Assembly (NCBI RefSeq): GCF_947179165.1
Contig: NC_077240.1
Span: forward strand, 58,042,501 to 58,106,500
DNA: 64,000 nt
Reading direction: 5' to 3'
DNA from: Solanum dulcamara
Taxonomy: Eukaryota > Streptophyta > Magnoliopsida > Solanales > Solanaceae
Part shown: positions 1 through 11,522 of the stretch, in pieces
Layout: every line of letters starts with the position of its first letter
Numbering within the stretch: position 1 is the stretch's first letter
The notes under the pieces: model-generated
The model's input: only the letters and a program-made list of their open reading frames with translations
Databases searched by the model: none
What the model was told of the DNA's origin: nothing
Translations under genes and position numbers: made by a program

Positions 1-1289
1 ACCTTATTTCTCATTTTTCATGATGATCACTTATTTCAACTTCCCTTCTTCTTTTCACTTGAGGCATGTGCATACATTAATCTTGCACCCATACATTTTC
101 TCTTCTCTTTTCGAATTCTTTTATTCATGAATTCATTTATGCACTTTTTTTTGAAGCTTGTGGTGCTCTATATTTTTTAGCTCAACCACTTTGTTTCCTT
201 TTTGCACAAACCCCTAAACTTAAGCTTTTGCCTACATTGCAATTTATTCAAATTTTTCTCCCACAAATTTAGAATTTTAGCCTATATCACAAATCATTAA
301 CAAGTAGGGAGACATGAGGGTGTCAAGATACATGGCCATAAAGGTTCAAGGCATGCGATAAGGTTGTCAAAAATTCAGTTTCAGCTCAAAGCTTCTAACT
401 AAGATCACATCATTGGAGGAAATTTTTTGGATAGACTGACTATTCAAAAAGGGCCTAGGTTCATCTTTCAATCCAAGTGAAATCAAGAATTTTTCCTTGA
501 AATACATTTTGGGCAAGTTCTGGACAACATGCATCTACAAGAACAAATAAAATTCTTTCCACACAAGGCATTACAATCCAACAAAATTTTAAGCTAGACT
601 CAAAATTAATTAAATAGAATGACTTTTGACAAACTTCAACGGGGAGATCCACCACTTGTAAATCACAAAGCCAAATTAAGAATATATGGGCCATGTCAAG
701 AGGTTGCTTCTCAAAAAATGTTTTTCCATTTTAAAATAATTTTAAAATCATTCTTTGCCACTAAATTTCTTTGATTGTCCTGCTTGTAAGAGGTGCAACA
801 TAAAATTCGATTTAAACTAGAACTTGGCACTATCATTGGGAAATACCAACCAGGTTCGATGCAAAAAGACTCAAGAACAAAACAAAAATAAAACAAAATA
901 TTTTACTTATTTGTAAAGCAACGTGGTCTAAAGAAAACCATTGAAGTTTGTTTTAACTAACTACTATTCACGAAGGTTATATTGGATCATGCACAATATA
1001 AAAATAAGCTATTCACGAAGGCACTAAGCGCGAATTTTAAGCACGGATAGTAAAAAATAAATAATATGTAAATTTAACCTGGCTAATGAATAACCAAACA
1101 AAATTTAAATGAATAAAAATATGTACAAACATCAATCCACACTATTTTTACCATAGTGATAGAAAAAATCATAAAGGCATCTCCAAAAATCACCTACCAA
1201 ACTTTACCCCCAAACTCAAATAGGGCATTACCCTAAATGCCTTTACATTATGAACTAGGGGTAAAAGGAGATCATCTCATTCGTCTTCC
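1..1289. other. AT-rich sequence, no gene recognised
   Basis: Only short, low-complexity open frames are present and none resembles a protein family I know. The stretch probably belongs to the 3' part of gypsy element A, but I could not match it to the LTR-like sequence at about 8.2-9.5 kb, so this is inference. Confidence 0.4.
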
Positions 1290-2630
1290 AAAGTGGTAGA
1301 ATCTTCCTCGCCTTTTGAAAGTTGTGAATTTTCCTCAAATTGCTTTAATTGTTCATTCTTCACTGAATCTTCACCACTCCACTGCTCATACACTACATTT
1401 CTTCCTTTCCTAGCAATTTGTTCATCCTCTATTTCAGACTCATCTTCCATTGGTGCTTTTCCCTTTTTCTTATCAATTTATGCATGCATTTTTATGACTT
1501 TGTTCTCTAGGACTCCAACCCTTGATCTTAATCTATCCACATGAGCAACTAATCTTCCGGTGTCATTATTGTTTGTGTTTTCCATCATATTTCTCTCATG
1601 TGGTATGTAATCCTCCTGTTTGTAAGTCATAGAAATCATGGTTCTTGATCAAACACATTCTTCTATTCCTTGTATGATGGTCTAGCCTGCCTTAACACAA
1701 ATACATATGTTAATTGTCTGATAAGGTAAGGCCCCTTCAGATCTTTAAGTAGCCTATCTAATTTGTTCAGCTATGATCTCGTGTTTCAAAATTTCTTGCC
1801 CCATTATGATTTGAGCTACCATGGTGGAGGCTTCACATGAGACATGAATCACATCTCTTGAAGGCATTAGATTCTTTCTCACAAAGTCAAATAATTCTTA
1901 TGCTTTAGGGATTAGATCTTGGCGGTGAATTTTGCCTCCAGTTTGCACCCATATCTAAGATATTGTTGCAATGACTTTAGCTACCCAGGAGTACTGATTA
2001 TGCTTAGTGTCTTATGCTAAGTATAGTCAGTTTCCTGAAGAGGGATGCCTGGCCACCCAAATTTAAAGAGTGTTGCTAGGGTAACAACGACTTCCTTTCC
2101 TATTACTAACACATATGTCACCCCTGTACGTGATTTAGCGCCCTGCTGGAATATTTGGTAATCCATTCATGCTTGGTATGATGCATAAAACTCGTACACT
2201 TTTTTTGGAAGAAATGATCTAGAGGATTGAGAAGGTTTCTCCAACAACATTCTTTATTTTTCTATGTTATATTTGGGAAGTCTCCCTTGGAATGATGTAG
2301 CATCAAAAATCCATTTCCTTAATAATTTTATGGTTGCTACGGAATGTTTATAGTGTGCTTCCATGCCTGACACTCCAAACTGTAGCTGATGAGTTGATTG
2401 GTTTGCATGGAGGAAGGGCCTACCAATTAAATCCATAATGCTGCAAGACACTTATGAGAAGATACATCTTTTTGGAATTTTTTGATAGTGAAAATGAATG
2501 AATGAAAATACAAGAAATTAAAAAAAGGATAGGAGTGCCAAAAGAATTCATAAACTAAAGCACAAAGTGAAGCATGTGTTAGATCGGCAGTTCGTAGATA
2601 CGAGATTCTAAACTTCCAATCCAAATGTCG
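1290..2630 (-). pseudogene. Decayed retroelement 3' ORF (plant transposon-protein-like)
   Basis: Read on the minus strand, this stretch gives several collinear pieces broken by stops. They include a hydrophobic block with VTYVLVIGKEVVVTLATLF (about 2.05-2.15 kb), a run near 1.85 kb with VIHVSCEAS, and a charged C-terminal part (about 1.29-1.55 kb) with acidic stretches and a heptad-like segment. The arrangement recalls the 'putative plant transposon protein' found beside plant gypsy elements; that match is from memory and weak. It lies downstream of the gag and protease of element A on the same strand, which fits an extra 3' ORF. Many stops and frame changes make it a pseudogene. It could also be an unrelated host pseudogene. 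Confidence 0.35.
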
Positions 2631-4084
2631 CCTCTAGACAGAAAACTGGCAAGCGTTTGGGTGGACCGTTATTGCACCATCATTTCACAAATGGATACCT
2701 ACAGCTCGCAAGTGAAATACTATTTAATGATTAGGGAACATGAATTTTGTTAACTTTACCAGCATTGCACTTGCGAAACGCAGGACAACCATTACGAAGC
2801 GTGGGTGCTTCACAATCACCACTATGACCAAAGTTGGTCCAATTTCAGCTCAATAATTCATCCAGTAGATAGTCAGACTTCCACAAAGGATTCATAAAGT
2901 AATTTCTAATGACTTTTGACGATTTCCCTTGAGAAGAATGTCAACTCGTTTATCATTGGGAGTCATTAAGCACAAAATCAGGTAAGTTTTATAATTTTGA
3001 CAACTATCATTCACAATTTCAACATCACTAAAGCCTTTAGATCACTCAAAAATAGATCAACAATATATAACAACGTCATTCATAAACAATTTTAGCATGA
3101 AAATCAAATGTTCATGTAATGAAAAATTTATCCTTAGGAATGACGTCACTCATTCCATCATAAATAAATTTCATGCACTATGTAAACACAAATGGGTTGC
3201 TTAGACTTCACCCCGAAACTCAAATTTCAAGATAACAAGCCTAGACACATGCTAATAACCTATCCAAGGAAATGTATTTCAGATCTAACAAATTCAAGCA
3301 CGAAAAACCCTTTTTCAAGCACAAATTTTGAGTTTCAAAAATTGGGATTTTAAAGCAAAACTTTAACTAAAGCATGAAATCCTTACCATATTGTCACACT
3401 ATGAAGCTTCAAATCACGAAAATGGAGTAACATACTAGATTTTCAAATGTGAAGAACAAAAGCAAGAGCTTCAATGGTGGTTCTTTAACTTGACTCAAGA
3501 ACTTTCCCAAAAAGGGGGTTTCATATTTTTGAAAGGAAGTGAGTTGGAATAAGCTGGAAGAAAGAAAGGGGTTTTAAATAGCGAACAAAAGGGTTTAGGT
3601 TGTTTGAAGGTTTAAGGATTGGTGAAGGTGATGAATGTAGGAATAGAGGTAAAGGGGAGTGTATAAGGAAGGTGGTGAAGGGTTTTAGGATTTTTGGATT
3701 TTGGGAACATGCAGTCAAAGGCCGACCCTTTTAGTTCTTCAAGAGTCAAAACTTAAAACCATTTTATACTTACCTTCTTGAGCAAGGTTGGTGAGATGCC
3801 AATTGTAACACAGAAATTACATAAATCATTCCAATGCATTGACTTCTACTCGCACTTCAATGAGCGTTGTCTACTTTTTGATTGGTGGTTTGCAAGTCAA
3901 GAGCAGATCCCCAAAGTTTCTTCTCCTGGGAACCTTCATTTGACTAGTGGTTTACAATACCAACCGGTGTTACACCTGTTTGGCGGGGATGGTCAAGACG
4001 TCCAATTTTTGTATTTCTTACTTAGAATCTCTTTGCACTCCTAAAAATACATCAAAAACAACAACAAGTGAAGTAAAAAAATAA
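2631..4084. other. Non-coding part of element A
   Basis: No convincing coding sequence. On the minus strand a TATTTAAAA box (3572-3580) is followed by a CT-rich, leader-like stretch, which looks like a promoter pointing towards the decayed 3' ORF. The function is unproven. Confidence 0.3.
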
Positions 4085-4120
4085 CACTTGGGTTGCCTCC
4101 CAAAAAGCGCTTGATTTAAC
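4085..4120 (-). repeat. Conserved gypsy internal block (GGGAGGCAACCC type)
   Basis: On the minus strand the block reads AAGCGCTTTTTGGGAGGCAA followed by CCCAAG. I know this sequence as a recurrent block in the internal region of plant Tat/Athila-type gypsy elements, usually after pol. Here it follows the protease after only about 300 bp, so the region that would encode RT, RNase H and integrase is absent. Confidence 0.5.
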
Positions 4121-4425
4121 ATTGTGACACAACATAAGTACCTCAAAATTACTCGATACCAAGAAACATTTTTCTTCTCGTTACTTATACCACTCTACAC
4201 TCAAAAAGAGGTTTTGTAGGTGTACCCACTTTGAAATTAATTGATTCTTCACCAATTTCAAATTTGAGCTCTCCAAGCACAACATCAATAATTGCTCAGC
4301 TTGTGGTGAGAAATGATCGGCCTAAAATTATAGGCACCTCTAGGTCCATATTGCAATCGAGCACCATAAAATCTACCATCAAGATGAACTTGTCTACTTT
4401 GACTAGCATGTCAAATAGTAAGCCA

Positions 4426-4640
4426 TCAGTTTTTGATAGAGCAATCTGCCATTAATAGCCTCATAGGAGTGGGTTTGGGAATTCCAAGACCCAACTTCTT
4501 GAAGATCAAAAAAGGCATCACGTTGCTACTTGCCCCCAAATCACATAAGACTTTATCCAATTTGTGCATCCCAGTAGTGCACAGAATGTTGAAAGATCCC
4601 TCGGGTCTTGATTGGTTCACACGTTGGGTCCTTCAAACAT
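4426..4640 (-). pseudogene. Gypsy aspartic protease fragment (element A)
   Basis: The minus strand encodes an open stretch of about 64 residues containing KVLCDLGASSNVMPFLIFKK followed by LGLGIPKPTPM. This is the protease signature of plant Tat/Athila-like gypsy polyproteins, where the active site reads DLGAS rather than DSG/DTG. The enzyme would release gag and pol products inside the retroelement particle. It follows a gag segment on the same strand (4690-5170). No RT or integrase follows, which marks element A as non-autonomous or internally deleted. Confidence 0.75.
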
Positions 4641-4689
4641 TATCTCTGAACATTCCTTTATCTGTACTAAACAAATGATCCATTAGGAA

Positions 4690-5175
4690 CCCTCCATCCA
4701 TCTCATTGGCGATCTTTGAAATTCGATCGTTTAAAGAGCTAAAAAAATGTTGTAGTAAGAATACTTCAGACAGCTCATGCTTTGGATACATTTCTATCTC
4801 TTTCTGGAATCTCTCCCAAACCTCATAAAGATATTATTCCAAATTTTGCTGAAAGCTTGCAATTTCACTTCACATTTTTATAATTAGAGGAATTGGGAGA
4901 TATCTTTCCAAAAATATTTCCTCTAACTCTTTCCAAGTTGAAATCGGCCCTTGGGGAAATTCTCCAAGCCATGTTGTAGCTTCACCAGCTAGTAAGAAAT
5001 GAAACAACCTTAGCTGGATAGACTATCGACTAATGTTCAACATCTCAAGAGGGATAAAAATATCCATGATGTTCTTTAGATGTAGGTTTGCATCCTCAAC
5101 TACTTAGCCTTCAAATAATCCTTTCATCCGTAGAAGATGAAATGGCCTAATAATTTGAAACACAATATTCCCTAC
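4690..5175 (-). pseudogene. Gypsy gag fragment (element A), C-terminal side
   Basis: Minus-strand translation gives the Retrotrans_gag-type core: LFHFLLAGEATTWLGEF, then ISTWKELEEIFLERYLP, then YEVWERFQKEIEMYP. This is the plant gypsy capsid fold (W-x3-P...TW-x-EL-x2-F-x3-Y), with several in-frame stops. The gag resumes beyond TR1 near 7977-8030, so TR1 inserted into it. The product would have formed the particle shell; this copy cannot. Confidence 0.75.
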
Positions 5176-5640
5176 CGTAGAGAAATAGCAGAAGAAAGGT
5201 ATAATTGGAGAGACCTTCTACTAGCCCAAAATCGTTAATTAAGATCGGAAGATTCAACTAAAGAAGAGAAAGATAGAAAGGAGAATGTGTATTTTGGTAG
5301 GACAACTTTGTTATGAAAGAAGACTCTTTTATTTTTGTTATTATTACAAACGTACAAGACCACCCATATTTATACTTGTTCATGGATGGTTCTAGAAATT
5401 CTTCTAGATATATCTACAAAGAAAATTCTAGTGAACTTTATCTTCTATATCTAGATATTTCCTTAAGATGGTTATCTTAGATACTACTCTAGATTATTCT
5501 ATAACTGACTACAAATATCTCATTCTCTAGAACATCTATACATTTCTTAGATACAATAAGTAACTCTACACAATTCTAGAAAGTTACACTAAATATCTAG
5601 GAATATTTGACAATCCAAAAAATCACCTTTATTTTTTACA
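5176..5640 (-). repeat. TR1 3' LTR
   Basis: This is the left copy, 465 bp. The plus-strand left terminus is CG in place of the expected TG (the right copy has TG). The right terminus is CA in this copy and TA in the other. It is rich in TCTAGA/TAGATAT motifs. Confidence 0.9.
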
Positions 5641-5652
5641 CTCCCCCTTAAA
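5641..5652 (-). other. TR1 polypurine tract
   Basis: The minus strand reads TAAGGGGGAG directly next to the 3' LTR, the expected site for priming plus-strand synthesis. Confidence 0.8.
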
Positions 5653-5754
5653 GTGATTTTTTGGAAACTACCCCAAGCTTGTTGTGGAAGATACTCAATC
5701 AAAGGTTTTGATCATTTCGTGGTGAAGATCTCAATAGTTTTCTTCTGACTCCTC

Positions 5755-6495
5755 TTACTTCTTCAAATGATGAAATTTTCCATAGTCAATTGGTTTTGCA
5801 AAGAAACAATAATACGTACTGATAACCTTTTCATTTTTGTAACGTACCGTCGGCCTTTGCAAACCAAGTGAGTCAGAGCTTTGTTGAGTTTTATGTTGTT
5901 GAGTTCTTGAGCTCCCCCCTTCTCTTAGCTTTATGATAGTTGTACTATCTGGATAAATATTTGTGATGGGCAAGTTTGGAACTCCGGGGTTCAAGATTTT
6001 GAAATCTGCTCATTCTAACGCAACTCCATAACAGAAGGAGATTTCATTTGTATTAGCCTCCTCGTTTGGGCCATTGATAGTCTGATCATCAATTTTCTGT
6101 GAAGTTTCAACATAATAATAGGATCCACAATCAAATTTTCTTTTTGGCTCTTCAATAACCAGTTTACCAACTTTAGGGCTTCCAAAATTTGTGTTATTTG
6201 TTTCTCCTCCTGAAATTTGGCCTTCAAAGATAGCTTCTTCATGTATTTGATCATCATCTTCTTCATTTTCTTCCAACATTTTCTCTAAGTCAGTCATTGA
6301 CCTTGATATGATAGATGATTGACCAGAGACATCAACTTCTACTACATCTTCTATAGAGCCCTCTCTGTAAAGGTCATCACTAGCATATATTATTTCAGAA
6401 ACTGTCTGTTCAGGATCTGCGATAACAGTTACCATATCACCAATATTAGCATCTTGCTTCTCCTCGTGATCTACTATATTATATCTTGAATCCAT
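5755..6495 (-). pseudogene. TR1 acidic second ORF, unrecognised
   Basis: An ATG at 6495, about a dozen bases after the gag stop and in another frame, opens 161 codons to a TAG at 6010. The same frame then continues to 5755, giving about 245 codons if the stop is ignored. The first part is very acidic (DLEKMLEENEEDDDQIHEEA). The second is hydrophilic and serine/glutamine rich (REGGSSRTQQHKTQQSS). I see no protease DSG, RT YVDD, RNase H or integrase motif, and no membrane segment. It may be a scrambled remnant of a copia polyprotein linker or an element-specific protein; I do not recognise it. Confidence 0.55.
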
Positions 6496-6508
6496 AATCT
6501 AGTCTCTT

Positions 6509-7486
6509 TCAAAATTGAGGAAAACCATGATCTACTGCTCGAGCCTCAACTAAGAAGCACTTTCTCCAGTCTTCTTCTTCAACAGCTTTTTCAACTTGAG
6601 CCATATTTCTCTCCTCTGCTCTATAATATCTTCTTATGTGTCTTATTTCACCACAACGATAACATTTGAGAGGCTTCTTACTGAAATTTATGAAAGACTC
6701 TTCCTTCTTTCCAAGCAATCTTAAACCACCTGATAATCTAGAGAGCGACATATCTCTTGATTTTCCTCTAAAGTTCCTCTTGTCGGCTACAAGAGCATTT
6801 TCTTCCCCTTCTTTGATAAAAACACCAACCAACTGTTTGGCTAGTAGCTCATGTGATGACAACAAGTTCTCAAATTCCTCCAAGGATGGTTGTTGAACCC
6901 ATCCTTGAATCGACATCACAAATGGAATATATTCAGATTTCAAACCACGAATGATAATTCTTCTCATTCTTTCTTCAGAGATAGCCTCTTCCGAATTTAA
7001 TAAAGATATCTCAGAACATAAGTTCTTAATCTTTAAAAAATACTCGACGATAAAAAGATTACCTTGAGTGGTTTTAGCTAATTCATTCTCCAATATCTAC
7101 AGTCGAGCTTCACTCTTCTTATTGAACAAACGATCGAGGGTCCGCCATATTTCATGAGTTGATTTACATTTTATAATATGATTGAATAAACCAGAGGAAA
7201 TTGTCTTCTTTAAAATGAACTCCGCCTTCATATTAACTTGCTTCCACTTCTTGTATGCACAACTATTTTTCAGTCTATCATCAGGAGGACTTGTGTTACT
7301 TTCATTAACAACATCCCACAAATCCTCACCCACAAGGTATGATTTCATACATGTCTTCCATACCTTGTAATTGGACTGATTCAACAACTCCATCCCCAAT
7401 CCATTAACATGGCCACTTAAATCCATGTACATAAAGTAGTTAAACCTACCACCAATTTGATCTTCAAATATAACCCATACCAACAT
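6509..7486 (-). pseudogene. TR1 gag polyprotein (copia UBN2 type), one nonsense codon
   Basis: A single minus-strand frame runs from 7486 (or the internal ATG at 7426) to 6509. The N-terminal half has MELLNQSNYKVWKTCMKSYL and then WRTLDRLFNKKSEARL, typical of the copia gag DUF4219/UBN2 region. The second half has KIKNLCSEISLLNSEEAISE and IIRGLKSEYIPFV. One in-frame TAG at 7097-7099 splits it. The C-terminal zinc knuckle CYRCGEIRHIRRYY keeps C-C-H, but the last Cys is Tyr. The product would be the capsid/nucleocapsid protein of TR1. With the stop and the altered knuckle, this copy is probably dead. Confidence 0.8.
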
Positions 7487-7489
7487 ATG

Positions 7490-7507
7490 GCTATGGCTCT
7501 GATACTA
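7490..7507 (-). other. TR1 primer-binding site (initiator Met tRNA)
   Basis: The minus strand reads TAGTATCAGAGCCATAG immediately inside the 5' LTR. It matches the tRNA-iMet 3' end complement (TGGTATCAGAGC) except for one base near the start. Confidence 0.8.
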
Positions 7508-7971
7508 TGTAGAGAAATAGCAGAAGAAAGGTATAATTGGAGAGACCTTCCACTAGCCCAAATCATTAATTAAGATCGAAAGATTCAACTAAAGAAGAGG
7601 AAGCTAGAAAGGAGAATATGTATTTTGGTAGGACAACTTTGTTATAAAAGAAGACTCTTTTATTTTTGCTATTATTACAAATGTACAAGACTACCCATAT
7701 TTATACTTGTTCATGGATGGTTCTAGAAATTCTTCTAGATACATCTACAAAGAAAATTCTAGTGAACTTTATCTTCTATATCTAGATATTTCCTTAAGAT
7801 GGTTATCCTAGATACTACTCTAGATTATTCTATAATTGACTACAAATATCTCATTCTCTAGAACATCTACATATTTCTTAGATACAACAAGTAACTCTAC
7901 ACAATTTTAGAAAGTTATACTAAATATCTAGGATTATTTGACCATCCAAAAAATCATCTTTATTTTTCATA
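7508..7971 (-). repeat. TR1 5' LTR
   Basis: This is the right copy, 464 bp, starting TG on the plus strand and ending TA where the other copy has CA. The TSD CCTAC follows at 7972-7976. Confidence 0.9.
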
Positions 7972-7976
7972 CCTAC

Positions 7977-8168
7977 CTCCCAGAGTAATATAATTTCCTA
8001 GATACACCCATTTCCATGGGTGCATCATCAACAACAAATTTAATTGCAAAACTCGCTTGGTCTATCATGCCCTATTTCTGTCAAGCAACAACACTACACA
8101 CCAAGTAACAAGAACACATATTGCACACAAGTTCAAATAAAGAATTCAATAAAAGACTACCGTTAATC
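7977..8168 (-). pseudogene. Element A gag start and leader
   Basis: The minus strand continues the gag of element A beyond TR1, with a short open segment near 8030-7977 (MEMGVSRKLYYSG). The rest up to the PBS is leader sequence with no clear frame. Confidence 0.4.
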
Positions 8169-8189
8169 GATCCCCAGCAAAAGGTGCCA
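8169..8189 (-). other. Element A primer-binding site (degenerate tRNA-Asp type)
   Basis: The minus strand reads TGGCACCTTTTGCTGGGGAT. This resembles the TGGCGCCGTTGCCGGGGAT site of plant Tat/Athila elements with several changes. It places the 5' LTR of element A to the right and the gag to the left. Confidence 0.55.
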
Positions 8190-9490
8190 TATTTTATGAA
8201 CACTCAACTACACTCCAAAATTAGAAAGGCAGGCGTTCGTTTGTAAAATAATACCCAACTTATGAGGTTACAGTCGAACCACAAGGATTGGACAATGGGT
8301 TCACCTTAGATTGATTTCACAATTTAAACAAATTAGCAATTTTAGTTCTCAACAAGCATGTGTATATATAAAAGTGGGGGGGGGGGGCTTAGCTAATAAA
8401 TAATATCTATCAATATCACGTAATAAAATAGGGAATTAACACGAAATTGTACTACCAAGTTTGGAAACGACTAGTTGTGTTTGTGCATAATGATTGGCAT
8501 TTCAACTTGAATAGGCAAAGATTAATCACAAGAAAAATCAATTGGTACATAAATAGTGTCTAGGCTACATTTTGATATTCTCCCAAATATGTCCCTGGAA
8601 TTCTTCCAAACTCCAAGACCCTTTCAAACAAAACACCAAACATTGCTTGAGTAGATAGACTATACCTGGCTCATATCATTAAATCATAAAATACTCGAAT
8701 TATTCCATCCCTAGCTCAAAACCATAGAGTAATTTTAACAAGTACTCACTATTGTGTCTTATCCAACTCCATTTTGCTTTTCCAAGCCAAAATGATGTTA
8801 GAGAGCTCAATCAAATTTTGTAACCACTAATTTTAGATTAAAACTACAAGACAACAATAGACCCCTATCATACAATCCATTTTAAAGTTGAATGATCCAA
8901 ATCCATTCGGGGTTTTCACCCCCATCTAGCACACACGCCCCTAGCAAAAAATTTAGCTACTCATAAAAGAACATATAGAGACAATGATATATAGAAAATG
9001 TCCATCTTCAACTAATTTGATTCACAAAATATGAAATCCAATCTATGAGTATTAAAAATCAGAAGTTTCTTCCTCTACAAACTAAGAAGTTCTTCACTAT
9101 TTTCTTTGAATATTTTTTCACAAAAAGTGGTCTCTCCATTCTATCCCTAATTGGGAAGACGATAAAGATACATAATAGCACAAATCGTCATTTTCTCCTT
9201 AGAACTTTCCAAAGGGAGCAATAATTTTCATAATTGCATATTCTCCCATCAACTTCCACTTTGAGACTTGTGTTGGACCGGCTAAATGCCGATCCAAAAT
9301 TGTGGAGTACTAGTCGGTTCCTCGCTTCAACCTTTCGTTCAAGCAGGACTCTTGTTGCATTGGGACCGGTGAACCTCCAATCAGTCATTGTACCACGCCG
9401 ATTGTAGAAGCGATACTGAGATAAAATTGATCCATTTGAGACCGTGTTTAGCTGGCGAGACGCTTGTTGGGTCCTGCGCAACTCCAGTTA
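8190..9490 (-). repeat. Probable 5' LTR of element A (outer end not defined)
   Basis: Sequence to the right of the PBS. It includes a 12-G run near 8378 and a more GC-rich part around 9280-9500. I found no second copy in the window, so the outer border is a guess. No gene is seen; the open frame at 9188-9481 has no family resemblance. Confidence 0.35.
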
Positions 9491-9669
9491 CTTCGTCGGT
9501 GTGCTTCAGTGACTTTCTGCTCTAAATCCATTAAATTTCCTTTTTTAAAAACTTTCTGCATACAAGAGAACTAGGGCTTAAAACCCTTCAATTAGCATTA
9601 AAACATAGCAATAATTCATTAATTTGATTTTAATGAGTCGGTAAATTACCAAATCATCTATCTTTTAGA

Positions 9670-9766
9670 AATAGCCTACGTACCTTCGTGAGATAGTGGT
9701 AAGATTTGCATAGTCTCTACCCTCCCTAGACTCCACCTAGTGATATTTCATTAGGTATGTTGTTGT
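9670..9766 (+). mobile_element. SINE 3' fragment, TS-like
   Basis: The core GGTAAGATTTGCATAGTCTC, then TACCCTCCCTAGACTCC, and the end GGTATGTTGTTGT match the 3' region of the Solanaceae TS SINE family (recalled as GGTAAGGTCTGCGTACA..CTACCCTCCCCAGACCCCAC with a TTG-repeat tail). The tRNA-like head is not evident, so it looks truncated. It abuts the outer edge of the long inverted repeat. Confidence 0.65.
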
Positions 9767-11425
9767 AAATTCTCTTATGGAGGAAATCAACAAAAAAGAA
9801 ACTAATTGTCAAGAAAAGCATATAGAAGAGCGCAAGCATAACATACTTCTGAATAGATGGTTCTCCAAACTTCCACGAGCCATAAACTCATAAACGATAA
9901 GCCTCTCATTTCCTTCCTTGCAATAGCGTACTAACTTAGCCAAATTTTGATGGTTGAGATTGGGAAGTGACTTTACTTCAGCATGTCAAATGAGATAACT
10001 TGTAAATGGATATGTTTAAACAATTAAAGTATTAAACTTTAAAAGTCTAGAAAATGAAGACAATAACTAGAAAGTAGCATTCAAGCCACTTCCTAAGACC
10101 TTGAAGTCCATGTGTATTCATAATCTTTACTGCAATAGCAAGCCTAGTGTCGGTTTTCACTGACACTTTCACTTTCATTGATCCAACCCTTGTAAATAGA
10201 ACCAAACCCGCCCACTCCAAGAATACCTTCAGGTTTGAAGTTCCCTGTGACCAACCTCAACTCATTGAAAGCAAAGTATTGAACCGGTGAAGCAGCTATT
10301 TGTAGCTTCCTATCTCTATTAAGAATGATTGAAGTAGTTACAACACTACTAGTTGTTCAAGATGAAAAAATTGGAGCAATAGGAGCTTTTTTGGTGGTTT
10401 CCCTTGATGATTCTATTGAACATTCAGAAACTATGAGTAACGGGGTCAAACTCCATTACTCAGAAAGATGATTCTTTTGATGAACACTTTCTACTAGTAA
10501 AGCCTGTTAAGATCACTAAAGTTGGCCTGGTTGCTTGATATCCATAGAAAATGTCTATTTTGATCAAGTTTATCTCATGAACAAATGTGAGATTGTACAT
10601 GCAAAAATGAACTAGTTTTAGCATCATGATTTGGCTAAATGACATAACTACAACAACATTTGTAGCAAAGGATTGATGATACAACCCAATCATTTTCAAA
10701 TCAACAACAAAAAGAATTAATGTTATAAGATTAAATGGAAAAATAAAATGATTACTAGATTGAACGTTAAATGAGTGATACATGAATTAGCCACTTAGTG
10801 ACTTGCGCAAATACTTTAGAATTCTACAGACAACCATAGAAAAAGCAGTGTTTGTTTTCATCATCTTTCTGTTTGTTATGGCTTAAGAAGATATCCCCAT
10901 TTGCTTGTGAATGCCTAATCTGAATTGTATTGTTTTTGAAATTTCACATTCAATGTATCAAAATCCAATATATTTACTCTCCTCTTATCTATAGATACCT
11001 TTCCATTAATGGTGTAATCTCCTTTTCTGAGAAGTGTAATCCAAAAGAAAGAAAACATATATAGTAGCACAATTTGTGTGTATTTTTTGTTGCATATTAA
11101 GCTTTAAGTAATAAGTCGTACAAAATAGAAGTTGGGATTATAAAGAAATCTGAGTTACACTTTACTCATAAACCAACAAAAAAGAAAGGTAAATATTGGT
11201 TCAAATTGGCCAAAAATCATTAAAATTGAACAATAATACATTAGAATAACCATATGAAAGGGGTCATTTGGAATTAGAACACTGTAATATCTTAACTAAT
11301 TAGGCAGAAATTTCTTAGATTGGTGAGTATTGTCAGTCCGACTCATGCTCTTCACACTTGCATTCTTCTAGATAAAATTTTTATTTTGACAGATTTTAAC
11401 GTTAAACAAACAAAAGACACCATAT
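9754..11425 (-). repeat. Left arm of long inverted repeat
   Basis: About 1.67 kb whose reverse complement matches 11,523-13,161 along its length, by eye roughly 80-85%. Landmarks include TTTTGTAAATTCT..ATGGAGGAAAT at the outer end and CATGCTCTT..ACTTGCATTCTTC near the centre. It carries one RLCK fragment and about 1 kb of its upstream sequence. Confidence 0.85.
9845..10440 (-). pseudogene. RLCK-VII-like kinase 5' fragment, left copy
   Basis: Minus-strand exon 1 (about 10,440-10,093) encodes FAFNELRLVTGNFKPEGIL, then the glycine loop GVGGFGSIYKGWINES and the ATP-lysine segment AVKIMNTHGLQGLRKWLEC. After an intron, exon 2 (about 9990-9845) gives [16 protein letters not shown] and [18 protein letters not shown]. 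This is the N-lobe of BIK1/PBS1-like receptor-like cytoplasmic kinases (subfamily VII), soluble serine/threonine kinases of immune signalling. A short deletion between NES and AVK shifts the frame, a stop lies in the N-terminal segment, and the catalytic C-lobe is missing. It is a dead fragment, opposite in strand to the copy at 12.5-13.1 kb. Confidence 0.85.
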
Positions 11426-11522
11426 AAATAGAATAAAAATGTCAAGGATAGAGACACGACTTGGGTTGTGTTTTCGAGGGCGAGGGAAGCATGCTAATGA
11501 CAACATAAGACAATGACTTTAT
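11426..11522. other. Spacer of the inverted repeat
   Basis: About 97 bp without an inverted partner. It would form the loop if the region were transcribed or extruded. Confidence 0.7.

Larger units (their letters stand above)
5176..7971 (-). mobile_element. TR1: short gag-only LTR retrotransposon
   Basis: A complete minus-strand element of 2.8 kb. Two LTRs (5176-5640 and 7508-7971) differ at about 25 sites by eye, roughly 95% identical, so the insertion is not recent. The flanking TSD is CCTAC at 5171-5175 and 7972-7976. A PBS matching initiator-Met tRNA (TATCAGAGCC) abuts the right LTR and a purine tract (TAAGGGGGAG on the minus strand) abuts the left one. The interior encodes gag and a second acidic ORF, but no protease, RT or integrase that I can recognise. 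The structure fits the TR-GAG class of non-autonomous plant elements, which rely on enzymes from an autonomous relative. Confidence 0.9.

Noticed and set aside
9188..9481. Basic 97-residue ORF on the minus strand
   Set aside because: It lies in probable LTR sequence of element A, with no recognisable domain and no neighbouring exon.
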